The notes under the pieces: model-generated | Database searches by the model: none | What the model saw: only the letters and a program-made list of their open reading frames with translations | Told to the model about the DNA's origin: nothing | Translations under genes and position numbers: made by a program | In this document: one piece after another, positions 28,801 to 41,500 of the stretch | Numbering within the stretch: the stretch's first letter is position 1 | How the letters are laid out: every line of letters begins with the position of its first letter | NCBI GenBank assembly: GCA_963854835.1 | Contig: OY978525.1 | Location: 9,101,540-9,165,539, forward strand | DNA length: 64,000 nt | Direction: 5' to 3' | From: Megamerina dolium | Taxonomy: Eukaryota > Arthropoda > Insecta > Diptera > Megamerinidae

Positions 28801-31800
28801 AGAGAGAGAGAGAGAATGATGACATGTCAATGGAGCCACTTATCAAACCAGTAAAAACCAGAAAGGTTGACTCGAGACGAGTGTTTGTGAACTGTTATGG
28901 ATAATTCTTTGTTAGTGTTGCATACATATCTGCATGATATTCGTATATAATGTACATGTATGTATGTATGTATGTGTGTATATATGTGGTTATATATGTA
29001 CCTATCACTATAGTCACTAATAATCAAGTACAGACAAACCACAGGAATAGTAGTTTTATAGCACTGTATTCTCTCTCTCTCTCTTGTGAGTGATAGAACC
29101 GACACCCAAATGCATGTATGGTAACTGACAATAGTCAGTAAATGAAAACATCAACAAACCAACCAACTGAAACAAGAAACAAGAAAAAAAAAAAATAATA
29201 GACAACTCTAAAAAGGAATTAAGGAAGTTTAGATACCCTGCACTCTGCACTAATTTTGTATCGTAGGTAGGCGTGGTTTTCAGGTGATACCGCCCATTCT
29301 TAAATTGGTCGATTCGTTAGTAAATATAAGCTCAAATATCAATTTTCACGTACATAGCTTTATATTTTCGTGAATAAAATCTGAAAACATACATACGAAA
29401 CTATACTTCTCTATGGGAGGTAGGCGTGGTTTTTATGCGATTTCGCCCATTCTTAAACTGGTCGACGTGTTAGTAAATATAAGCTCATATATTAAATTTC
29501 ACGTACATAGCTTTATATTTTCATGAGTAAAACCTCAAAACATACATACGAAACTATACTTCTCTATGGGAGGTAGGCGTGGTTTTTATGCGATTTCGCC
29601 CATTCTTAAACTAGTCGATTCGTTAGTAAATATAAGCTCATATATTAAATTTCACGTACATAGCTTTATATTTTCATGAGTAAAACCTCAAAACATACAT
29701 ACGAAACTATACTTTTCTATGGAAGGTAGGCGTGGTTTTCATGCGATTCTGCCCATTCTTAAACTGGTCGATTCGTTAGTAAATGTAAGCTCATATATCA
29801 AATTTCACGTACATAGCTTTATAATTTCGTGAGTAAAACCTGAAAACATACATACGAAACTATACTCTTCTATGGGAGGTAGGCGTGGTTTTTATGCGAT
29901 TTCGCCCATTCTTAAACTGGTCGGTGCGTTAGTAAATATATGCTTAAATATCAAATTTCACGTACATAGCTTTATAATTTCGTGAGTAAAACCTGAAAAC
30001 ATACATACGAAACTATACTTTTCTATGGAAGGTAGGCGTGGTTTTCATGCGATTCTGCCCATTCTTAAACTGGTCGATTCGTTAGTAAATATAAGCTCAT
30101 ATATCAAATTTCACGTACATAGCTTTATAATTTCGTGAGTAAAACCTGAAAACATACATACGAAACTATACTCTTCTATGGGAGGTAGGCGTGGTTTTTA
30201 TGCGATTTCGCCCATTCTTAAACTGGTCGGTGCGTTAGTAAATATATGCTTAAATATCAAATTTCACGTACATAGCTTTATAATTTCGTGAGTAAAACCT
30301 GAAAACATACATACGAAACTATACTTCTCTATGGGAAGTAGGGGTGGTTTTTATGCGATTACGCCCATTTTCTAAGTGGACCATTCATTAGTAAATATAA
30401 TCTTATGTATCAAGTTTTATCTGCATAACTTTGCATTTTCATGCGCAAAAGTGTGAAAACATACATACGAAAATATACTTTTGTATGGGAGGTAGGTGTG
30501 GTTTTCATGTGATTTTGCCCATTTTCAACATGGTGCATTTACTGGTAAATAAAATCATATACACCGAGTTTTGGTTTCATAGCTCTGTATTTTCGTGCAA
30601 AATGTCTAAAAACATATATATAGAAACATACTTTTCTATGGGAGGTAGGCGTGGTTTTCATCTGATTTTGTCCATTTTCAAAATGTTGCATTTATTGGTA
30701 AATATAATCATATATAACGAATTTCGGTTTCATAGCACTGTATTTTCGTGCAAAATGTCTAAAAACATAAATATAGAAACATATTTTTATATGAGAGGTA
30801 GGCGTGGTTTTCATCTGATTATGCCCATTTTTAAAATAGTCCATTCTTTGGTAAAAATAATCATATGTACGAATTTTCAGAAAAAATTTGCTGCCTAATT
30901 ACGGCAGTTTTCGGACAGAGAGCTTTCGAAATGAAGCGTCTGGTGATTCCGGGCCATAATATTAATACAATATTTTTTTGAACTCTCAATTTCCTTACAC
31001 GTGTTACAAACGGAAGCACAAATTCATTATATACTTAACATTTCAAATGTAGGGTATAAAAAATCACCTACAGTGTTGAATGAGTGTTAAAAAAAATTAA
31101 CAAAAGATGAGAACTTGGAAATACAAACATAGAAGATGAATTGAGAAAAAGTAGGAAAAAAAGAAAAAACACAAATCGATGTGAGAAATGAAAAAAAAAA
31201 ACACGTTTTGCTCACCTTCATATCATCTTCAGCAGCTTCATCTGAAGCTGCCTTATATTTTTCTTTATCAACTGCTAATTGACGTATTTGTCTTTTTGAA
31301 GCGTAAAATAATTCTGGTCGCTCTGTTATTGAAAATGTTAATAAAATATTGGAAAATATTTAGCAAGAACGAAATTTTAGCAGTCACCATATCACCAAGA
31401 TCGATAACTTCAGTCCAAAAAACGTCCAAAACCAGTCTCATTTTCCTCAAAGCACCCAGCTGTGTGCTCTGTCACTTAACATAAATTTTGATTTTTGAAA
31501 TTAAATTCTTTCGAAATTTCACAAAATCAATTCTCATCGAAAAACTGGAGAGTCTCATCATCCACCAGAAGAAATAAATATTTCTAAACATCACTTAATA
31601 TCAATGCAAGGTCAGTTTAGCTCAGTAATGTTCCATCAAATATCCAGAATCGCCTCCAAAATTGTAAAATGTATGACCGACTACGAATATTTTCTAATCT
31701 CGAACAATTACTTGAAGCCAGGTCCGGACTATAAGGTGGTTGCATAAGAACTTCTCAACCAAGCTCCCGGAGCTTCTGGCGAATCACTATCGAAGTGTGT

Positions 31801-34800
31801 GGCCTGGCGCTGTCCTGATGGAACACAATTCCTCTCCCATTGGCCAAAGTTGGCCGCTTCTGGGCGATTGCTCTCTTCAGACGGTCCAATTGTTGACAGT
31901 ACAGGTCTGAATTAAAAGTTTGGCCGTTGGGGAGCAGCTAATAGTAGATGATTCCCTGCAAATCCAACCAAACATATAGCAAAACCTTCCTGACCGTCAA
32001 TCCTAGCTTGGCCACCATTTGCGCCGTCTCACCGCTATTCGACCACGACCGTTTTCGCATGACATTGTCGTAAGTGACCCACTTTTCACCACCAGTAACC
32101 ATCCGTTTCAGAAATGGATCGATTTGGTTGCGATTCAGCAGCGATTCGCAGATGGAAATTCGGTCCATGAGGTTTTTTTTTGCGTTAACTCGTGTGGAAC
32201 CCATACATCGAGCCTCTTTTTGTATCCAGCTTTATTCAAATGATTCCAAACGGTTTACGATGACGGTCAAACTCGACGATTTCCATTATTTTATCGATAT
32301 TTTCGACAATTGGCCTTCCAGAGCGTGGTGCATCTTTGACATCAAAATTACCGGAACGGAATCGACGAAACCAAAATTGCACATGATTGGCTGTTACAGT
32401 ATCAGGACCATAAACAATATACACATTTTCAGCCATCTGGCTTGCGTTTTCGTCTTTATCGAAGAAAACCTGTAAAACATGGCGTATTTTCTCTTTACTG
32501 GTGTCCATCTTTGACGCGTGCTCAAACAATACTGAGTCAAGCAATTACAAAACTGCCTGAAAAGTTTATTTAGTACGAAATCCTATCTTTCTAATGTCAT
32601 CTAGAGTAACCCGATCGCACTTATACAACGTGATGGAGATACAGTTTGCTAAAGTCATCTATGGGAAAAATAATGGATTTCTTTTTACTACATCTTATAT
32701 AAGCAGTCCCCATTAGTTCTTGAGGGTGGGGTTGATGTGTAATCCCATAAAAAATTGGTGTTTTTTGAATTTTAAATAAATCTTAGTTTTGTAGAAGAGC
32801 TTTTTTTTAACAAAGCTTACCTGGGTACAAATTTCGCCTTCCATCACAAAAAAGTGGATTATTTGCAATGTGACTGTTTTGAAAAGTGACTGTTTAAAAA
32901 ATTACAGACAAGTTATGTGTAGGATGAAGCTTCTAAAGGATAAACGAAATATTTGATTGACAACACAATGTAACTAAATGGAGTCCTAAATGAATGAAAA
33001 ACTAAGATTGACCCAAGAAATTGTGACTGGCTGGATTTGAATGTCATCGTTGTGTGACGAATATATTATAAACAGCTGATGAAAAATATGTTTAAAAGAC
33101 GAGATTGAAAATTAGACGATTTTGAAGTTTTCTTTTTTTTTTAATGATGAATTTCTCAAATAAAGAAATATATTGAAAATGACAGTGATCATGTTGAGAA
33201 AATTTAAAAATAAAATTATACAAATTCTAGACGTGAAACCAAAGTTATTTGTATATATTTTTTTTTCCAATAAATTTAGCAAATTTTTATTAGGTTTTGA
33301 TTTAATATCATTCAGCATTCATCAACACTTTAAGCGATAATTTCTATACCCCACCCCATATATGAATGTCTGAAAGTGATAAAAATTATTTGTGGTATGA
33401 GAGTATAACATGAGTATTCTAATCAGTATATTTTATACTCATACTACTGGTATTATACTAATATTAATACTGCCATTGGCAAATATAATAATGTCGACGA
33501 CATTGACGATGATTTAAGTGATCATAATCATATGAGGAGTATAAAGTTAATGATTCTTCTCTGTCTTCGTATTGTCTATACAAATGATGATATTCTTTAC
33601 ATGTTCATATTTTAAAAGCACAAAAATGACAAGGGTGTCAAAGAAGTATGCATAAAAACATAGAAAAAAAAAAATATAAAATAAAGAACCAAGAAAATTA
33701 AAATGATGTACATATAATACATGTAAACCTATACCAATATGTGCAGATACGAGTGCGACGAGTGCAGTTCCAGAACTACCCGACCTGACATATAGATGGA
33801 GGCAGTAGTTTGAAAAAAATTACTTTGGTGAATGGTGGCAACCTTATAAAACATATGTTTCAAGTTTTAAGGCGCCACGTTGTTTAGTATTTTCTTTTTT
33901 GGAGCCATCGAAAGTTAACGACCTCAGTGAATTTGTAAACATGGAAAAAATTGGTCACCGTTATGCAATTCAATACTTTCATTTGAAAGGTCTCAGTCCA
34001 ACGAATATTAAAGCCGAACTAGATTCTATTCTGGGGGAATCTCCTCCTTCGTTTACGATCATAAAATATTGGGTGGCAGAGTTTGAACGAGGTCGTACGA
34101 CCTGCCAAGACAAACACCTTAGTGGTCAACCAATTGAGGTGACCACGCCAGAAACGGTTAAGAAAATCCACAAAATGGTATTGGATGATCGCCGGCTGAA
34201 GGTGCGTGAGCTAGGTGAAATTACAGGCATTTCAAAAAGTGCTATACAATCGTATATTGACCGAAAATTTGAGGAGATGAAAAAGCTGTGTGCGAGATAG
34301 GTGCCGCGTTTGCTCACAATAGAATAAAAACAACGTCGTGAAGATGTTTCTATAGAGTGTTTGGCGATGTTTCAAGTAATAAAGCCAAGTTTTTGCGACG
34401 ATTCGTAACCATGGATGAGACATGGGTCCACCACACACTACACCTGAGACAAAGGAGCAGTCAACACAGTGGACTGAAAGGAGAGAATCGTGTCCAAATA
34501 AGGCGAAGACAGTTCCGGGCAAGGATATGGCGTCTGTTTTTTTGGGATGCAGATGGGATAATTTTTATTGATTATCTTTAAAAAAGGCAAAACAATCAAG
34601 GCCGGCGAGTATTATACTAATTTGTTGCAGCGTTTAATTGATGAAATTAAAGAAAAAAGGCCGCATTTTAGCGAAAAAGAAAGTGTTGTTTCATCAAGAC
34701 AAATCACCAATTCACACATCCGCTATTGCGATGGTCAAAATCGATGAGTTAAAGCTTGAATTGCTTCAGCACACACCTTATTCGCCAGATTTAGCTTCTT

Positions 34801-35549
34801 CGGATTATTTTCTATTTTCAAATTTAAAAAAAATGGCTTGGTGGTAAAAGATTTTCAAACAATGAAGTGGTGGTGGAGTCTGCGATGGAGATGGCTATTT
34901 TAATCAGCTAGACAGTTCATACTATAAACAGGGTATCGAAGCCATAGAATATCGCTGGGAGAAGTGTATAGAGCTAAGAGGAGATCATGTTGAGAAATAA
35001 AGAAAAATTTTCGCAAATTTGTTGTGTTCTCTTTCTTAGGTCGGGTAGTTCTGGGACCGACATCGTACATACATACACATATCTATGAGATTAACAGATG
35101 AGCGAACATCACGAGGTGAACATCATGATGAGATGCAACGGAAACAGAAATATTTTTGTGTAAATGTGGTTTGCTTGTACATCAAATAAATGTGTATTGG
35201 TATGAGTGTGCGTTTGTTTGCACACATGTTCATATTGCTTTGTTTTTGTTTCTCATACATATACCAATATATACATACATCTATGTATGTTTATGTATGC
35301 AGCATATGGAGATAAACATTTAAGGTATATGGTTCACATGGTTTTTTTTTTTCTATAAAGAAAACACAACAAAACGAGAAAAAAAAAGAAATAATTGTAA
35401 GGTGAAAAGGCTCATATATGTATGTGCTTGTAAGTTGTATGTATGAGAAAAAAAATCAACATAAAGACTCCTAGTGTTATTAACAAGTCAGCAATATGAG
35501 TGCTAGTAGCAGGAACGCATAGTAACACAACAACCAACAATACTACGAC

Positions 35550-35581
<32 letters not shown>

Positions 35582-38500
35582 CAGAGCATCAGATAAACAG
35601 AGCATACAGTCTGCTGAAAATGTTCTCATCATGTATGCGGGTAAGTATTATACATATACGACTACATATATATACATGTGATTTTGATTTGAACTTAACT
35701 ACACAGGTCTTTGTATGAGTTACGTGAATAAAGATATTTGTTTTTTTTTTTTATATAACAAGCTCCTTGTTTAAATGACCCTTCAACTGCAACTATTATT
35801 CTGCTACTGTTAAAGTTTAATGTACAATATGATATTGTATTATTTGTACGCTTTCCGACATACATTTCGGACTACTTTTTCAACAATATGTTGACTCTTT
35901 TTCTTGTTTTTTTAAAAACATACATATTTTTAAAGAAAACGCAAAAAAAAAAAAATGCGCAAAGAAAAATAAAGAACATACATATTATGCATACATGATG
36001 TATTCATTTTTATTTAACTTATACGAGTGTGTGGATATTTGTAAGACTAAATGTAATTCAATTTCGAAAATGCACAACTTTTAAAAATATTATTTATTTT
36101 TTTTGGTTTTTTTTTTTTTAAAGAAAAAGTTAAATAAATTTAAAATTGAAATTAATAAAGAAGAAAGTAATGTTTTCTTCCTTATATTAAATTATATATA
36201 AAACATGACAGTCTCATAGTAACTTTTTTCTATAGTAAGTTTCAATAAAAAAAAAAATAATAATAATAATAGCGTAGATGTACTCTATTTATTTAATTAA
36301 AATATGAAATTGATAATTATAACATTGTTTAAATAATATTATATAATTGTTGAATTGTTGAGTATGTTCGAAAATCTATTTTTATACCAATTGAATTCAT
36401 AGTTTTCATATAATTATGTTTATTTTCAAATAAATTCATTCGTTAATACATATAATTTCATGTAGCATGAGCGATATTTACAGCGTCATATGTTTCTGTA
36501 TACAAAACTAGAAAATATATATTCGAACATATATTTTTGTACGGGAGCTATATGTGATTTCCAAATAATTACAATAATTTTTAAAAATAATTGTTTATCG
36601 ATGAATGGAAACCGACTATATCAAGTTTCAACCAAATCCCTTAACAATTACGTGTGAAAACGGTAAAAAAAACATGTTCGAAAATATATTTTTGTATGGA
36701 AACTAAGCGAATTTTGCATTTGTTTGCGCTAATTTTTGAGCACATTCTTACGATTATAAAAATACTCATATATGGCAAGTATTAGTTCGATAATGTTATA
36801 TTTTAAGACTCAATTCAAAAAAATATATTTCGAACAACTATTCTTATAATGCTTGCAGTCAAAGTTTTCATACAATTATGTTTCTTTTCAAATAAATTTC
36901 GTTCATTAATACAAATAATTTCATGTAGCATGAGTGATATTAACAGCGTCATAATATTTCTGAATACAAAACTAGAAAATATATATTCGAAAATATATTT
37001 TTGTACGGCAGCTACATGTGATTTCAAAGCAATTACAATAATTTTTCAAATTAATTGTTCGTCGGTAAATGGAAACTGAGTATACCAAGTTTCAACTTAA
37101 TCCCTTAGCAATTACGTGTGAAATATGGTGAAAATATATGTTCGAAAAAATAATTTTGTATGGAAGCTAGCTAAGCGTGTTTTGCATTCGATTATGCTAA
37201 TTTTGTAGCATATTCTTACGATTATAAAAATACCCGTGTATAACGAATATTAGTTCGATAGCTTTATATTTTATGGAACAATTCCAAATTCGAACACATG
37301 CTTTTTATGGATTAAATCTATTACAGGATATAAGATTCGGTTGATCAAAAAAATCTTGTTTTACCAAGATTCACCTTTATCATTTTAAAATTACTGGTGT
37401 AAACTGTGAAAATATATATTCGAAAACATACTTTTGTATGGGATGCAAGCGTGATTTTCATCCGATTACGCTCATTTTTGATTTTTATAAGTTCGCTTGT
37501 AAAAGTACTCGTATATGGCCATGATTAGCTCCACAGCTTTATATTGTAAAGGTAAAAATCCAAAATGAAAAAATTCTTTCGAATATTTTTTGTATGTGGG
37601 ATTACATCCAATATCATATGTAGTTCTTTTCGTTGATCAAAATAATCATATATACCAAATTTGAGCTTAATCGCTCTAAATTTATTTGAGCCCGTTGTGA
37701 AAATGATGCCCGTTACTCGAAAACATATTTTTCTATGGAAGCAAAACGAAGTTTTCTTACGATTACGACGATTATTTTTAAACAGCACCCTTTTCTTGCC
37801 AAAATTATCTTATATACTGAGTATTAGTTCGTTAATTAAATATATTTTAAGGCATAAATCTAAAATTCACAAATTCGAAAAGAATTTTTTCTATGAGAAG
37901 TATGCATGATTTGCTATCGATTACGACCATTTTCGGATACATTTGTTCGTTGGTGAAAATAAACCGATACGCCCAGTTTCAGCTTCATCGCTTTATATTT
38001 TCGTGTGTAAACTATAAAAATATATGTTCGAAAAAATATTTTTCTATACTTTTACATACCTGCCACGTCTCTTTATGGTTATTGAAAAAATGAAAGCGGA
38101 TCTTAAATACACCTTCAGCTCTTTCGAGGCTTAAAACTATAGAAAACTCTTTCCAGAAACATGAACATATTGACGTATGAGTTACATATAATTTTTATTA
38201 CAAATTAAAAAAGAATCATACTATATAACAGACATAATTTGAAATTGAGTGGTAAATGAAGAGTGATGAATTTTAAAAACGACATAGTTTCATGGTTAAT
38301 TAGATGTCGCTTAAATCGTATTTTGTGTATTTCAAAAGAGTTAAGAATATTTTACTGAAACTTTTGCTATATTGCTGCTCAATAGTTTTATTGATAGTTG
38401 CTTATTTTGATCATTCTTATTAAAAAACAGATATATTCATAACTAAACGACGCACGGAAACATAAATATGTACAAAATAATATTTGGAATCACCTTTATT

Positions 38501-41500
38501 GCTGATGCTGCTTTTAATATCAGAATGCAATACTCATATTTGTGTGGAAAAAGTTTAAGTAGATGTTTGGTATAGCACAAGTTTTAAACATGCATATGAA
38601 TACCTGAGTATACATATATTGTAATTACACGTAAATATGATATTATGATAATAAAAAAAAATTATAACAAAATCAAAAATTTAAATCAAAACATATTCAA
38701 ATAATACAATTTGAAAAGAGAATAATAAATTGTTGAAAATATTCATAAAATAGCACATAATAAGCGTTCCCATGTCGTATGAGTGATATATAATATTTAT
38801 TACACATTAAATGTTACTCATACGCACATCCATCCATCACACATCAGCTCAAAGTTCAGTTTACAATTTTCAGTAGTAAAATATATGTTCGTTTTGTTTG
38901 AGTTATTGCAGATATTACCATTATGTTTGCTTTTATAGTTTACAGTTTTCATATGTTTGCATAGGAAAAGTTTTAATCGAAATCATATCATATTTGAAAC
39001 TAAACTAAAAAGAATGGAAAATAAAATTAAACACAACTGGAAATTCAAATATAACAAAAAGATAACATCAGCAAAGAATAATATATTTCAGATCTATTGA
39101 GGTGATCTCAAAGTTCGTCATACTGAAAGTATAAAATCTGATTAAAGGTAACATTCAGCTTTATAGGTGAAAGGTAGCTCAGCTAGCTGGCATTGCTACT
39201 GTATTGACATCATACCTTAAGATATAGCGGAACAAATTCTTTACCTACTCAATGAATGAAAAATTCACACCACCTGACGTATGCGTAATATATAATTCTT
39301 CATATAAATTAAATGTTATTCATACCACACGCCTAATCAAGAGAGAGAATAATTTCTCGTTGATAAAAATAACTGCAGTATGATTTTGTTATGTGGAGGT
39401 CTATTGACAGTCTTGACATTTTATTTATTCTTAAATAACAAACAACAAAAAATTAAATCACATCAAATAATAAATATTTATAAAGGAACATGTATAGTAT
39501 TGCTAAAAATTATCTTGACACGTGCACATTTTAAAAGGTCACATAAGTTTAGGTACATATAAGTAGGACCCTGGAATAAATTACACTCAAGGTTATAATG
39601 ACAATATGTGATTTTTTAGTAGCACAATAATATTTATTTGCTATTTCGTTAAAATAAAAGGGAGACAAGCGGTCCATAGATTAGGGATGAAGTTGGAGGA
39701 CTAATATATTCTAAAAATCCATAGAATTTTTCTATAAGTCGAATAACTTTGAAACTTTCCGACAATATTGGGTTTAATTCCACATAACTTTCGAACCGAA
39801 TAATTATTTTAAGCGAAATTCGTATTTTCATGAAGTACAAATTCCACCGAGAGGGACCAAAGCGACGGAAAAAACTCGGAATATTACCGCTATGTTTAGC
39901 ACTTAAGTCAGTTCAAAGCAGACAGTATCCCATTGGTTTATAAAGTTCCGTTCTGGTGACTTCGATCTGACGCAATGTACCACGTGAACGATCTGAGACG
40001 AAGGTGGATAACAACGTGCTGAAAACCACAATCGAATAGAATCTGGCCCAAAAAGCACACGATTTATCGTTGATGTTTGACGTGTCCAAGCAAACAATAC
40101 TAATCCAACTTGGCTCAAAATGGTAAGGTGAAAAAGCTGGACAAGTGGGTAGCACACGAATTGAACGATGTTCAAAATCATTATCGCCTCGAAGCTTGCC
40201 TATCACTCTTTGCTCGCAACAAAAGTGAAGCATTTTTTAATCGAATTTCTATGGGGGATGAGAAATGGATCTTTTACAACAATCGCAAGCGTTCCATCGC
40301 AGTGGTTGAATCGTGATGAAGCACCGAAACACTGCCCGACACAAAACATCCACCAGATTAAGCTGATGGTGACTATTTGGTGGTCTGGAAGCGGTGTAAT
40401 TCACCAGAGTTTCATGAAACCGGACGAATCGATCACGGCGAATATCTACTGTAGCAACTGAACGCAATGATGAGGAATCTTGCGATTAAACAGTCGAGAT
40501 GGGTTAATCGATCTACCCAAAACCTTTTGCACGATAATGCGCGACCACACACTGCACGAATATGACTGTGGAAAAACTACAGGAGTTTGATTTGGAAACT
40601 TTACGTCACACACATATTCATTGGAACTTGCACCCACCAATTACCACTTCATTTGGAATTTGGACAACACTTCCTGGTAGGAAAAAAATTTAATTCCGAT
40701 TATCAACTCCCGTGAACCAGGCTTCCACAGCAGAGGGATAAATGAGCTATCGCTGAAATGACAAAAGTTTATCGATAGTAAAGGGTGAATATTTCGATTA
40801 AAAATATGTCAAATTATATGTCAATTATGTCAACATTTTTGCCTATTAATTAATTCCAAATTAATACAGTATGCCATTATCTCTATCCATATATTTTCAA
40901 TATCAATACAATCTACCTTCTCTAACCTTCAATAGTCAATTTGTAAGAACACCAAAGTCTTTATATTGCCCATTCTAATTCTTCAATATTTCAAAGTAAA
41001 TAATTTCGAAGTAAAAAAAAAAATTTTTTTTTGAAACCATCAGTATTAATTAATAATTAATTGTGAAAATTTAATCCTCATTACAATTAAGCCGCCAGTC
41101 AATACCTCATACTTATGAAAGTATTTGTATTTGATAAATGAAAAATGTAGCAAATGAATTGACCCTGATTGAATAAACCTAAGACAGTTTAATTTCTATT
41201 TGTGAAGAATTGACAAGCATCCGTACAATAATTTTAGAGTTCGAAAAATTGTGACCAATGTCAAAAAGGTAGAAATATTGAATAGCAGTTGTCTATACTC
41301 AGAGTCAATTGTCACAATTGGAATAAATCATGATTACAAAATTGGCTGATAAAATCTACACAGAACAATTACAATATTTATGGCAATAATACAAGCAAGA
41401 ACAAAATGTATATGTACTCATATATGAATAAAATATTGAAAATAAATTTCATTTAATTTTCAAAAGGAGCTTTGTAATATTCAAAGACAAAAGAAATAAA

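Noticed and set aside
30431..30898. 155-codon open frame
   Set aside because: It runs through three units of the 153-bp repeat; the same peptide recurs in other arrays with stops. Best explained by the period being a multiple of three.
31216..31320. Alternative cassette exon of hppy
   Set aside because: The exon ends in phase 0, whereas the next hppy exon requires one carried base; including it would shift the frame.
32019..32475. Plus-strand frames of 74 and 133 codons
   Set aside because: Antisense shadows of the mariner relic at 31690-32575.
35500..35718. Frame with a poly-Met run
   Set aside because: Created by the (GAT)n microsatellite at 35551-35581.
39903..40640. Minus-strand frames of up to 106 codons
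   Set aside because: Antisense shadows of the mariner relic at 39880-40800.
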